64,000 nt of DNA, from the NCBI GenBank assembly GCA_030248065.1, contig JASAMV010002933.1, positions 124,001 through 188,000 on the forward strand, written 5' to 3'. Source of the stretch: Rhynchonema sp. JSB1_4 (lineage: Eukaryota; Nematoda; Chromadorea; Monhysterida; Xyalidae). A model generated the notes under the pieces. That model was not told where the DNA came from and ran no database searches. It was given only the letters and a program-made list of their open reading frames with translations. Of this stretch, positions 33,756 through 44,640 are shown piece by piece; the first letter of the stretch is position 1, and the number at the start of each line of letters is the position of its first letter. The position numbers and the translations under genes were made by a program.

Positions 33756-33992
33756 GTACCGCCTGTTCCCCCTCCGGACCAGGAACTACATTGGTTTGTT
33801 TTGTTAGTGTTTGTTTACGCTTCGGTTTTTGTGAACAAAATATGGATTGCACAGCGCAGGCATAGGCAAAGTTTGCTGTAACGACGCATAAAATCCGACG
33901 GAACACGGAAGTAGACGGGCTGCGTTACGTCGCACCACGCACACATCAACGATCAACACCGGGTCGACATCAAAACACGCACGCAGTTAAAA

Positions 33993-36922
33993 ATGGACAA
34001 CGCGATTGATCGGCGAGAACGCACGGTTTATGTGTCTGGGATGGCTGAAGGCGTCAGTGAAGAAATGCTGTACGACACGTTTGCACAGGTTTATTTCAGT
34101 GGCTCGCACAGGTTTAAGCCGCACTGGGCAAAACCAAGAACTCATTTTTATCCAACAAGGGTGGATCCCGGGGGGAGGGGCGCAGGGGCACGGCACCACC
34201 CGCACCCGGTGTTGTGGCGACAATTGATCCCGGTCCAGATACCCTGAGGTCCGGAGATACTCGAGAAACCACTATCCATCCATGCCGTCTTTTGTTGATG
34301 TTCCTGCCCCCCCACGAGCCACCAGTGATGCAGTTGGCTCGGGCGGTAGACTGGTAGACATAGACAGCTATTTGGGGGTATTGGTCCAGAGCTCAAAATT
34401 AAGGTATAAAACTAAGTGAAAATTATGCTGAAATGAACCTTAAAAGGAGTTTCTGCAAAAAAGTAAAAATATGAGAAATTTGACCATTTTGGACCATGAA
34501 ATCGCGATTTTGGCTGTAAAATTGGCTGTAACACACTTTTTGGTTGATGTCCGGTAGATATAGATAAAGGCAAACTACGCCCGATTTCGCAGCTAGTAGA
34601 ATAGTGAAACATTCATACCTGGCTGCTGATTTGGGAAATGTTATACGTTGAAGAATACACAGTGGAGCATGATGATTTTCTCTTTTTATTCGTTTTGAAT
34701 ACACACCCATTCGAAATCGGGCTCGTGTTGGTGTAGTTTGCCTTTAGCTGGATCTGGTTGGCGGCGCAGTGTAGCTCCAGGGAGGAGGAGGGGGCCCCCT
34801 AAGGTACACTAATTCCCCCGACCAATTAGACTAGTGCACTAATTTCCCCTCCGGTGGGTGCACTAATTTCCCCAACTTTTGCCTAAAATAGGCATTTTGG
34901 GCCTAAAATGTGTGATTTTTAGATCAATGTTGTCAAAAGTAATGCGAGAGCATTGTGTAACTGTCGTTCCAAGTGATACCGGGTTCCGTCTTGGCGAGAA
35001 ATCCATAATTTTTGTGTGGTAATTAGATGAGGTTATTTCAGGTTAACCGAATCAGGTTATTTCAGGCCGGTCCCATTGAGAAGGTGATACTGAAATCTGG
35101 CGCCGATGGCTTTCCGCAACACGCGCTCATAATCTTCAAATATACCGAATCTGTCGTTTGGGCTGTCGGACATCTCAACAATTGGTCACTCAATGGGCAG
35201 CCCATCTCGATTCGTCCACTCCGGTTGGTTCCTAATTGGTTTGTCGTTGGTAAGCACGTGAAGTGGATCAGCAACCGGAGCTGTACGACCTTTTGACTCT
35301 ATCTAGGTCACGTAACTTTTGAGAATATTTGGAGAGTTATATACTTGCCAACGACGAGCGCCACAGTTATTAGCCCATCACATCAACAATGCAAACATCA
35401 CGCGGGCGTGCCCAAGGCAGATCCGATTCGATCACAAGTGTGACACCGGCTATAAATTTTGGTGTTTGTCAAGTGTTGCAAGTGCTCCAGCGAGTCATCG
35501 CATCACACGGCGGCGGCAATCGTTGAGTCGACGATGGCACGAGGTGCAGCACCACCGTTCGGCCCGACGCACAATCGACCCGGAATGCGACTCGCACACA
35601 ATCAACAGCAGCACAATAGTGCGTTCGGTTGTGCTTACGTTTGCTATCACTTCATTGGACGTACAGTATGTATCGAACTTGCATTGTCGGTTCGGGCGTG
35701 TTTCGACCGTTGGTCATTGGCTGTATTTCGAGATTTACTGGTGCTGCAAATTTCTTAAAGCATGAAAGTTGTCTGGGACCGAGGTTATCAGTCATCGTGG
35801 AAGCACTTTTACACTGGTCAAATTGGTGTTGTCCGTTTTTCTCGAGATAGATACCAACATATATCCCAACATATACTTGCGTATTTTTCCGTAAAATATA
35901 TTTTTGAAAAAAAAACTGTTTTTTTTCGAAAAAAAAACGTTTTTTTTCAGTACTTAAGGATACCCATGGTCCAAAAACGTCTATTTTGGAGAAAATTTCG
36001 TCGGGAAATGGCCTGAAACAGGCTAAAAATGCACTTGGAGATTAAAAAGTGCTCATTTTGAACTGTTTAGTGCCGATTTACGTTGGTTTTGACAACATCC
36101 TCTCGCAACCAATATGGAAAATATCTCGGAAATTTTTGGAAAAAACCGTTTTTTTCCAAAAGTTGCCACTTGGAAAAATTTCCGGAAAAATAAAAACGTA
36201 TTTTTTCAGGCCTCGGAAAAAACGGGTTTTTTCGGGTTTTTTTCGAAAAAACGGTTTTTTTCGAAAACACAGTGATGTGGTTGGGGGGGGGGGGGGTATG
36301 GGGGGTATTACCCCCCCAACTGCTAGGTAGCTTTCTTGCTCCGAAACCCATACCCCCCAAACTGGCTAGCTAGCTTTCTTGCTCCGGTCACCAAGTAAAA
36401 AAAAGTGTTGATTTTAGTGCCAAAATGACCATTTTATGGGCCAAAATGGTCAAATTCGTTCAAATTTTCTCACACGTGCACAAAAATACGCATTTTAAGG
36501 CTTATTTTAGCATAATTTCGACCAATTTTTATACCCCTGTTTTTGACTTCTGGACCAATACCCCCCAAATCGGGGTACCCGGCTAGCTAGCTTTCTTGCG
36601 CCGGACCCCTCCAGCGAGCTAGCTTTCTTGCTCGGACCAACTACATCACTGTCCCAACATATCATTGAACTCAATCACACTGTGCACTGTTGCAGAGGTG
36701 TCGTTCACCGGTCCGGCGATGTACAACAGTGCGTGTCGCATGACGCACCCGCCACCTGCGGCTTTCTTCGCTGCGCCACCACCCCCTGGTTCTGTGCGTT
36801 GGTTTGCACCACCACGTGCTGCTGCGCCCATCGGCTTTCATCCGTTTTTCGGTGCGCCGTCGCCTCACGCACACGCACAAGCTGCCAAGTTGTATGCACC
36901 ACCGCCGCCGCCGCACAAATAG
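33993..36922 (+). CDS. RBM7: RBM7-like RNA-recognition-motif protein
   Basis: Four exons (33993-34088, 35066-35227, 35483-35618, 36696-36922) join in phase to 206 residues and TAG. One RRM spans about residues 10-86: RTVYVSGMAEGVSEEMLYDT (RNP2 strand), AGPIEKVILK, HALIIFKYTE (RNP1 position) and LNGQPISIRPL. The spacing and the AGP-I-KV block resemble RBM7/RBM11, the RNA-binding subunit of the nuclear NEXT complex, which feeds transcripts to the exosome. After a linker, PAMYNSACRM resembles a conserved C-terminal patch of RBM7. The protein ends in a His/Ala/Pro-rich tail with PPPPPHK. The last two exons rest on splice phase and composition. Introns 1 and 3 carry transposons. Another RRM family remains possible. 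Confidence 0.75.
34767..34941. mobile_element. Truncated C-family MITE in the first intron of the RBM7-like gene
   Basis: It begins CAGTGTAGCTCCAGG, carries the word GTGCACTAATTTCCCC and the first half of the C core (GCCTAAAATAGGCATTTTGG), then stops abruptly after TGTTGTCAAAAGT. Confidence 0.65.
36270..36651. mobile_element. L-family MITE in the last intron of the RBM7-like gene
   Basis: Ends CAGTGATGTGGTTGG / CCAACTACATCACTG. The word GCTAGCTAGCTTTCTTGCTC recurs inside both ends. The immediate flanks do not match well. However, TCCCAACATAT, which follows the right end, also occurs at 35865-35875, so the insertion may have been part of a larger rearranged unit. Confidence 0.7.
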
Positions 36923-36950
36923 GAAGATTTATTGAATACAGTACACAGTC

Positions 36951-37343
36951 TAGTGTAGTGACAGGCAAATGGTCGCAGGGTACTCTTAGGGGAGATGGAT
37001 TCAGATGGTTGCGACTTGCAAGCTACCCCTTCCAGCCTTCATAATGTTGCAAGGTGCCCCTAACGTCGGAAAAAGGGTGTTTTTTTCCAATTTGCCAAAA
37101 ATAGTTTCTATTTTGCGTTTTTACCGAAAATTTGCCTGAAATGGCTATTATTTAGAGGTTTGCATGATATTTGGGATTTTAAGGTGGAAAAACACCCATT
37201 TTGCCTATGAAAACCATAAATTGATGGTTGCATGGGACCCTCGGTGAAGGTTGCAAGTAACTTACCCTTCCCCCGAAGAAGTGGTTGCATCTGCATGGTA
37301 CTTAACCCCTTAGGGGGTAATCCCCCCACCAACCACTGCACTG
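36951..37343. mobile_element. B-family MITE just after the RBM7-like stop codon
   Basis: It starts TAGTGTAGTGACAGGC and ends CCAACCACTGCACTG, with the B word in decayed form (GGTTGCAAG...) and the core ATGAAAACCATAAATTGATG shared with 30983. It probably falls in the 3' UTR or immediate downstream region. No target duplication was recognised. Confidence 0.6.
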
Positions 37344-37874
37344 ATGTCTACCCTGTGTTTTCTCTACGTTCTCCCCTAATTTTTTTTAAAAAGTAAGTGA
37401 CCGAAAATGGCCGTTCCAATTGTTTCACCATAAAAAGTGATCTTTTTTTATTTAATCAATCCGAATGCCAACATGGTTGACCTATCCTCGTGTCTGTGTT
37501 TTTCTTTTTCGCGATGGTCAATGCTCATTTTTCTTTCTTCCATATTGATATTGTGCAGTTGCAGTTAGGTATGTTTTTCTTCTTGATCTTTGACCGAGGT
37601 TGGCATGTTTGTTTTAGATGTTTTTTATTTGGCAGCATCAAATGTTCAGCCACTCCGCAGGACCGTGAAAATGTCAATCGTTGTTTTTTGTCTTTCGTGT
37701 ACACGTAATGTAATGATCATGCCACATACACACACGTTCCGTTATACAGGTGTTCTACTATTCTTTTCGTTTTGTTCTGTTTTTCGGCCCGTGCTTCCTT
37801 GATCTTATGGAAAAATGTGCTGATGCTCGTGGATTTTGTTCAGCATCTTATGACTTGTTGCTTGTTTTGTTCGT
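37344..37874. other. T-rich intergenic stretch
   Basis: No gene, repeat family or RNA gene was recognised here. The region is T-rich on the plus strand. Confidence 0.5.
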
Positions 37875-38566
37875 TTAGTTGATTTTTTCTCTAAGGTGTT
37901 TTGTGCGGCTATATTGTGGTCCAAATTTCGTGGTATTGCGACGCATTCCCGTGGTCAGCAGAGTTCTGTCAGTTATTTGAAATTTTATGGACTCATTCGG
38001 ATTTTGCAAAAATCGTAGCAAGGTTGTGTTGTCCAAAAAGTTCCTAGCATGGATTTGTTGGTCAGCCAGTTTTTTGACGATTCCCAACCAAGTCGTGTTG
38101 ACCATAGCTAAAACCTCTTGAAGTTGATGTCATTATTTTCATTAATTCTGTGCTCTTGAAAACGGAGATCGAACACATATTTTACACGGTGTGATGTTGT
38201 GCCGGACATTAATCAAGTACGTATGAAGGGCTGCAAATGGTTGAATACACTTTTGTTGTTTGTTGGTTTTTTTGTGATTCTGGCACAAAAATTACATTGT
38301 TTGTTTGTTTGTTGATCATGTCAAAAAAAGTGGTAAGCAGGACCATTTTGCTGAAGTGGGAATTTCATTCAATGTATGACCCGGTGACCCTGATAAAAAA
38401 CGGCCATTAAATTTGTCTGGTGTTCGTGCGTTCTGTTCTGGTCGTGGTTGCTCGAAACCGGAGTGCTCTCAGCATTCTTACGTTCGTCAGATTTGCTGAT
38501 TTTATTCAAATGAGCAACAATCACAAGAAAAGTTAATGACCAGGTCACCATCAAAAAATATCCCAT
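37875..38566 (-). CDS. Small putative secreted protein of unknown family
   Basis: Two exons (38389-38566 and 37875-38107) join in phase 1 across a 281-bp GT-AG intron, giving 136 residues. The amino terminus (MGYFLMVTWSLTFLVIVAHL) is a typical signal peptide or single anchor. The mature part is hydrophilic, has no cysteine, and carries five N-glycosylation sequons (NRT, NTT, NTT, NES, NTT). The C-terminal half is basic with RR and KH/K pairs (TTGMRRNTTKFG), which could be processing sites. I do not recognise a family; a neuropeptide precursor or a nematode-specific secreted protein are possibilities. The start is 179 bp from the MED22 start on the other strand, so the two may share a promoter. 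The matching splice phase and protein-like composition are the evidence for a gene; there is no homology support. Confidence 0.55.
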
Positions 38567-38745
38567 CTCGACGGAGAACCGAAGGTGTTGGAACGTTTCA
38601 GTCCAGTTGTGTTACCTTGGTTACGATTAAATGGACCGAGATCTTCTCCCAGTGAAGTTTCCAGTCAGCTTTGTGATCGAAGAGCCTGTTTTATCACTTG
38701 CTAAAAACTGCACGTTTGGTCTGCAAATTCAGGCATGAATAAACG
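38567..38745. promoter_or_regulatory. Short divergent intergenic region, putative bidirectional promoter
   Basis: Only 179 bp separate the head-to-head start codons of the small secreted protein and MED22. Any promoters must lie here or overlap the 5' ends. No TATA box was evident. Confidence 0.45.
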
Positions 38746-40254
38746 ATGAGTTCTCAATTCCCGAACAAGTCCATCGGACGCAAACAGCAGTCAGCGCTTT
38801 CGAAAGAAAACGTTTTGCGAGATTACAGGCAGCGTTTGCGCGATAACATTCAGTCCCTGAATGAGAATTTTGCTCAGCTTTTGAAATTGGGAAAGGTTAG
38901 CCAATCTTGACACAAACTTTTTCTGTTTGTTTGGTTGCAAATTGTGTGCTGGGAAGTCTGACATCCTGCGCAATGTGTGGCGTGTAGAGCAAGGAGTGTC
39001 TACAGTGTTGCTTGGATATAAGTGCAACTTTGAGCGTAGACCGCGTTCCCACAGCAATTAACTGTCCAGGTCTGGTGGGTGGGAGGTCGGAGGTTCGAAT
39101 AAAATGAAGATTTTATGGAACAGTAAACTCAGCCACCAAGGTTCCCTTCCGGGAGCGTACTTTTGGTGTGGCTGTTCAGAATTCTTAATTTTCCTGTAAT
39201 GACCAGGGTTAGAGGTTGGGGGGAGGAGGTACCCGAAATCTGGCTTCGGAAATATTTGATTCGAAGATAATTTTCTCTCAGCAAAACTGATGCTTTGAAC
39301 CGAAAATGTCGGGTGTTGGGTCCCAAAAATAGGCGACGGCAGAAAGCGCCCGACACGAACACTTTTTGGTGCCCGACACCCAACAGCCTTCCAACCCCAG
39401 TGATGACTGTTTTCAGGTTCATCCAGACGAACAAGATCTCCGTCAAATATCGCGTATCACACAACATGAACATGAAATCTATGAAATGCAAGTACGCGCT
39501 GCTGCCATGGTTGGTTGCCTTCTGTCGCTTTTTGTGCATCAACGGTACGAGCTTGTCAGCTACTATATTTTCTGTAATACGTGTCTTCTGTCTCTCAACA
39601 CACCATTTTCTTGGTGTGATTTGCACGACAAACAGCAGAATTTCGGTGTTATATCTCAAGCCAGGAAAATTGGGGAAGCAAGTGCACAAGATGTGAAATA
39701 TGCTGTTCAAACATTGGACCTGGACCTCCCAAGTTCTAATGTAGTCAACGTGGTTGTTGTTTGCGGCCGACCGCTTGGGCAACGAAACTCTGAGAAATCG
39801 ATTTTTAGTGCCGCAATGCCGAAGCGTTGCTGAAGCTGATCGCTGATCTCAAGACATTTATGGTTGTGCACGATTTTGAGTTTGTCAACGACACTGTCCG
39901 CTCCACACGAACATCGTTCGGTCAGTTCAGTGTTGGTTGGATATAAACCTAGATATTATGGTCAACGTCAATAGCGCCGATTTGTCCTATTGAGATTGAC
40001 GCGACACTGCAAATCTACTGAGCGGCGTGTTTGAGACGGGTTGATATTGCAGTTCTGACAACTGATATTGCAGTTGTGACTTATACTTCATTGTTTTTCA
40101 CAGCGCAAGTTATTATTTTTCAGCCGAATCGACCAACCATAACGCACAAGTCATCAACCAGATTCGCAGCGAAGTCGGTGCTGAATTGCATGCAATCGAT
40201 TATGTGCTCACAACGGGCGTGCCGTTGCAATCGGCCGTGTTCGAACAACAATAA
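38746..40254 (+). CDS. MED22: Mediator complex subunit 22
   Basis: Four exons (38746-38895, 39417-39509, 39809-39920, 40124-40254) join in phase to 161 residues. The sequence follows MED22/Surf5: a helix with ENVLRDYRQRLRDNIQSLNE and NFAQLLKL, then HEHEIYEMQVRAAAM, then EALLKLIADLKTFMVVHDF and a C-terminal helix with INQIRSEVGAELHAIDYVL. MED22 is a small all-helical subunit of the Mediator head, partnered with MED11, and works in RNA polymerase II initiation in the nucleus. The length is close to that of short MED22 forms. An F-family MITE sits in the first intron, ending 17 bp before exon 2. The stop is 81 bp before the F8A start. Confidence 0.92.
39204..39399. mobile_element. F-family MITE in MED22 intron 1
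   Basis: It starts CAGGGTTAGAGGTTGGGG and ends CCTTCCAACCCCA. Flanks GTAATGAC (39196-39203) and GTGATGAC (39400-39407) match at 7 of 8. It has GTCGGGTGTTGGG and CCCGACAC words inside both ends. Only 17 bases remain between the element and exon 2, and they include the TGTTTTCAG acceptor. Confidence 0.8.
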
Positions 40255-40335
40255 ATTGTACTATAATAATTAAAATTGGACAAAAAACTTCCAAATTTAA
40301 ATAAGAAAGAGACAAAAGTACAAATAACGATAATC

Positions 40336-43300
40336 ATGTCGGACTCAAGCAAGTACGTCGATCCGTGGCAGGAGTACAAATTCATTTCCGGCAAACTGAA
40401 AAGACGTTTCATGCGCAAACCGAATCTGTCGGAAGCCAGCCGCGAATTTAGAGACCTCGCCAGGCGATTGCACGAAGACGAACAATGTGACCAGTATGCG
40501 GCACTCTGTCATTTGGGTACGTTTGTTTGTTTTATTGCGTGCACACTAACTCAATAATACATGATAGAAGATGGTTAAGGGAAAGAAGCATAGCTGCAAG
40601 ACCGGGTGTGGTGGGATTTACGGTCATGAAAATAAAAAACACGGCTGTGAATGTTTACGGGAATGAAAAATAAATACAAAACCAGGACAGGAAAGAGTGA
40701 AACGGTGGACGAAATCACGGACAGGCAGACACAGACAACATGCAACCAGCAACTAAATGTACGCAAAGCCACAACAATGTAGAACAATGGTGCAAAGCCA
40801 GACGGTGTGGAATACCGTAACATATGAAGATATCCGAAAGCAATCCGTTTGATCATCTGCATATGTTGAGTCCGCTTCTTTTCGCGGTTGCCAGCCGCTT
40901 AGGAGGACCATCTCCCCTGCCGCAAAGTAATTTTAAAGACACAATGAAGTTGGTTCTTTCACTTAATTATTATCCAGTCTTGGTCTTTGTTTGTTTCAGC
41001 CGCTGCTCGTTGTGAGAATCAATCGGGCAATCATTTGGGCGAAAATGATGGATTGAAAAAAGCGGCCAAATTCTTCATGTCTGTTCAAGAAAAACACGAA
41101 CATTTGGGTTTGCCAGGTTGTTATGCAGCATGTTTTTATGTAAAATTTAACAGCGTGAAGAACAAATTTACGCAAGAAACCTGTTGTGTTTAAATGCATA
41201 GCATTGGGTTGTGCCGTGCCTGTTTTGCAGTCCGGCGGTGTGCCGGAACATCGTCAGTCAGTGCGAACGCGCCAAAGCGGCACGTGACCCCGAAGATGTT
41301 TTATCGATGTCATGTGACTTCTTTGCAGGATTTCGCGAAAACCTAGCGGCAGCCATTCATTGTTATTCACATGCCATACGCACGCATCTCGAGGCCAAAC
41401 AATACGCGCTGGCCGGACACGTATGCATGGAGCTGGGTGCACATCTGGTACAACTGGGCAACACGGCCGAGGCAGCCGAGTATTACCAGAAAGCTGTTAG
41501 ATATTTGGACGCTGAACCCAATGGGAAATGTCGAGCGTTGTGGAATTTGGCTGAATGTCAGGTGCGTGAGGAAATTGAAATTTAAAAGAAATGCCCTTTT
41601 TGAGCATTTTCACTGTGGCTTGGGTCCGACTCATTGGCGCTTAGCCACTTTATTTTGCATTCAAATAACCCATTCATCCAAGCACGCGTTGCCTTGGCAA
41701 ATCATTGTGTTTTGGTACAGTTTAGTTGTTCATGTCCGCGAACATTCAGCTGAATTTGCGCTATTCTTGTGTAGTTAGCGAGTTGCATCAGGTGTTTTCT
41801 CTGTTTTGTTTTGTATTCACTCAGAACGGCGGTGCGCCAGATCATCCGTCACAGTGTAAATGCTCCGAAACCAACAAATCGCGAGTCAACTTTCAGACGG
41901 ATTGCGACCAGCCGCACGACGCGCTGGCGACGCTTGACGAATTGTGGGCAACATTGCTCAAATTGGACACAACAACAGCAACATCGAGTGCTGCAACCAC
42001 TGCTGTCACGTGGAGGCACGAAATGTTGAGGGATGTCCAGATTGGCACGTTGCTGCTGCTCGTGCATATGAGGGTGCGTGTGAGAAGGGCCGGTGTCGAG
42101 CTTGGTGATCGGATTTGATTTGCCTTGGGCTCGTGATGTTTTGACTCAAAAGTATTACCTGCACTGATGGCTTCATTCGACTAACACACAAGTTGTTTCC
42201 AATTTTTGTTTTCATCATACGACTGATCAAGAACTTTTATGCCTCGGACTAGCGGCATCAGTAAGTCGCTTGACAGCTTTCATCCAAAAAAAACCATGTG
42301 ACCAAAGCAGGGCATACAGTACAGGACACTCACCGTGAGGATATTTTGCAAGCAAGGCACTAGTATTCTTGAAGAGAGTTGTGGGTTCTTTCTGTGTTAT
42401 AAGTTTTACTGCTCACGCGAGCTTTGCGACGATGTTTCAGTACGATTCTTTCTTGAACACTTGGAAAACGGTGAGAACATTATTTACCCTCTGGGAATGT
42501 TGCTTTTCGGGAAGTTTTCAGGTGGCATTCTTCAGGAAAGGCTTGGGTATTTCAGTCGTATACTTGTACTTGATGCAGTGAGCGTCCTTTTCCCATACGA
42601 TCTAAACAACAGGGTGCTGTTGGCCTTTCCTTTTTGGCGCTCAATCGTGACTTCTGAGTACAGTCTATCTTCTCTACGGTGAAACGATCGGAACCCGCAT
42701 TTTTGGTCACTGTGAGACACGTTGCCCATTAGGAGTGGTCGCAATTGGGAACTTAACGGCGGACTCTGCACCAAAAAAGCGTTCAAGAATATTTACCGTG
42801 AGAGGAGTGGTTCACTGTAAGAGAGTCCCTGTTGATAGACTTGACTGTAAATGTAGCACATTATCTGCAGTCGCTGCCACAACACATGACCGAACGACAT
42901 GCGACGTTGTACACGCAATACTGCACTGTGCAAGCACATGACGAACCACTGCCAACTGACACGTACATGCACGAAAATGACTATCTGTTGTTACAATCGT
43001 TTGTGCTCGCTGTGCAGTGGAGGGATGCCGCTATGGTGAGGATGGTTCGCAGCATCTGACGGTCTAAGGGCGGCCTTAGGTTAAATCCGGAATCCGGAAA
43101 TATTTCCGGAAAACGCATTATTTTTGCATGTTAGTTTTTGCGTTTTCCAGAAATATTTCCGGAGTCTGAAAATGTTTTGTATTTTGCATGCAAATTATTT
43201 CCGGATTCCGGATTTAACCTAAGTTCGCCCTAAAGCTGGAGATATACCCATTTTGGGCTTGTAGACAATGAGGACAAATTTTTGTTATGATTATATTTTG

Positions 43301-43994
43301 TGATAGGCTTATGGCACAAATTTCGTCCAGCGTGAAAGTTGTTCATTTGGTGCAGGGGAACAACTGTTACGCTGGTCGAAATTAGTGCCCCAACTCTCAC
43401 AAAATATGATTCAAACAAAAATTTGTCCTCATTACAAGCCCAAAATGGACAAGTGTAACTCCACCCTAATTCTAATGAATTTGCGATTTGAAAAGCTCAG
43501 TTGGAGAAATTTGCTCCGAAACTGTGGCCGGTGTGCGCTTTGCTAGTATCGGCATAGTTGGGGTTGCGTTCGATCATGACTGAGCTTCAAGAAGTGTTTG
43601 TGCGTTGCGCACTTCTTGCGCGGCACCAGCCAGTCAGTGTATATATTGGCTGCATGACACACGAATAGATTTTTACTCGAAGTCAAAATCCAACTCCAGC
43701 TTATCACGACCCTGATGTCGGCACAGCGCATACCGGACTCGGAGCGCATGTTCCACACTTGGGTTTTTGTTGCTTTTTTAAAAAAATAATTGAAATTGTG
43801 TTTTTATTTTATCTGCACCGACTCATAAACTGACACGTAATCGGACAAATAGATGATACGAATTTGGTGCTTTTCACATTCTGCAGGCTGACCGCGCGCT
43901 CACCGATCTATTATATCGACTGAAGGCATTGCACAGCACATTGGCCATTGACGTGGTGGAAAAATTGTACTTGGATGAATATGATGTGGAATGA
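40336..43994 (+). CDS. F8A1: HAP40 (huntingtin-associated 40-kDa protein, F8A family)
   Basis: Six exons (40336-40516, 41000-41116, 41329-41561, 41825-42077, 42839-43035, 43887-43994) close in phase to 362 residues, next to 371 in human. The start reads SGKLKRRFMRKPNLSEASREF, the conserved opening of HAP40. TPR-like helical repeats follow (NLAAAIHCYSHAIRTHLEAK, HVCMELGAHLVQLGNTAEAA). The later segment WRHEMLRDVQIGTLLLL and the end NDYLLLQSFVLAVQWRDAAM keep the family pattern. HAP40 is an alpha-solenoid that binds and stabilises huntingtin and links it to Rab5 endosomes. The exon 4 donor was chosen for phase (GGTGC|GTGTGAG) and is the least certain boundary. The last intron contains two foldback elements. 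Confidence 0.9.
42094..42190. repeat. R-family short repeat, copy 2 (decayed)
   Basis: CTTGGTGATCGGATTTG, then TTTGCCTTGGGCTCGTGATG and CTGATGGCTTCATTCGACTA, align with the copy at 3683-3790. It is located in an F8A intron. Confidence 0.45.
43065..43232. repeat. Foldback MITE with arms of about 37 bp, in F8A intron 5
   Basis: TAAGGGCGGCCTTAGGTTAA followed by ATCCGGAATCCGGAAAT is mirrored by ATTTCCGGATTCCGGATTTA followed by ACCTAAGTTCGCCCTAA. The interior again contains GGAAATATTTCC, so the whole unit can fold on itself. Confidence 0.8.
43248..43448. repeat. Second foldback, arms of about 55 bp, in F8A intron 5
   Basis: CCATTTTGGGCTTGT...CAATGAGGACAAATTTTTGT...ATATTTTGTGA is mirrored at 43397-43448. 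The loop contains ACGCTGGTCGAAATTAGTG, a 19-base word also present at 3806-3824 in the R repeat. Confidence 0.75.
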
Positions 43995-44640
43995 TTGGCT
44001 CCTTCTCTGACTCCGGCGCTTCGGAAAATTATTTTGTCATGCTTTCGCACCCTTTTACATACCTTTTTCGTTGTGAAATAACAATGTGCCCTCATAGTGA
44101 CTTTGGCCTCCAATCTCGTAATTCATATGCTATCTATCACATTTCACATTATGCGTAAAAAATGCCGCATTCAGAGAGGGTAGACTGTAAGAGATTGGCG
44201 GTTTTCAAATTTCAGTGTTTTCACAACTGGCCATTAACGGGTGTCCACGGGATTCTAGCCTTGATGTCCCACTCTCCATATATTGATTGTATACTACAGT
44301 GTCAATATACTGGGCTCGTGCTTTGCTACAAACTTTACCTTCCGTTGTACTGTGCGTGTGTGGTGGGTGAGTAAAAAAGCAGACATTATATGCTTGCTAG
44401 CCATGTGCACTAAGCCTCTGTCCAGGTACATGCATACTTTGACGAAGGTTCAAGTGCATAGCAACAACCTGCGCTCCCAAAGAGTGTTGGTTGGTGGCTT
44501 AGTTTGGTTCGGTACGTAAGGGCCACACGACAGAAAAGTGCCCAGATTGCTATTGCTCAGCACTCATATCTTATTTCTGTTGGATTGTGTCTTCTATTTA
44601 TACTGCATTATTCTTTGAAACATCAGCCAGCTTGCCTAGC
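43995..44640. other. Intergenic stretch F8A to NEK
   Basis: No gene was recognised. AGAGAGGGTAGACTGTAAG near 44174 resembles the end of the Tigger/pogo-like MITEs at 53.7 and 54.3 kb. Confidence 0.45.

Larger units (their letters stand above)
30534..33793. mobile_element. J: outermost C-family-like element of a five-layer nest
   Basis: The left end CAGTGTGTTCCTGG and right end CCAGGAACTACATTG are C-family termini, and the C core (GGCATTTTAGGCATAAAATG) lies at 33238-33370. The left arm carries the word GGTACGCTATCTCCCC while the right arm carries TACGTCTGTTCGCCCTCCG. No matching target duplication was found (GGCCCGAC versus GTTTGTTT). It may therefore be a chimera of two C-type copies. Confidence 0.55.

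Noticed and set aside
39060..39100. T-loop-like GGTTCGAAT suggesting a tRNA
   Set aside because: No acceptor stem, D-arm or anticodon arm could be folded upstream.
39129..39782. 217-codon minus-strand open frame
   Set aside because: It is antisense to MED22 exon 2 and spans a transposon; the plus-strand exons have clear MED22 similarity and splice phases.
41221..41328. Upstream extension of F8A exon 3 from the TGCAG at 41230
   Set aside because: The phase does not match exon 2, whereas the TTTGCAG at 41328 does and gives the expected TPR start and total length.
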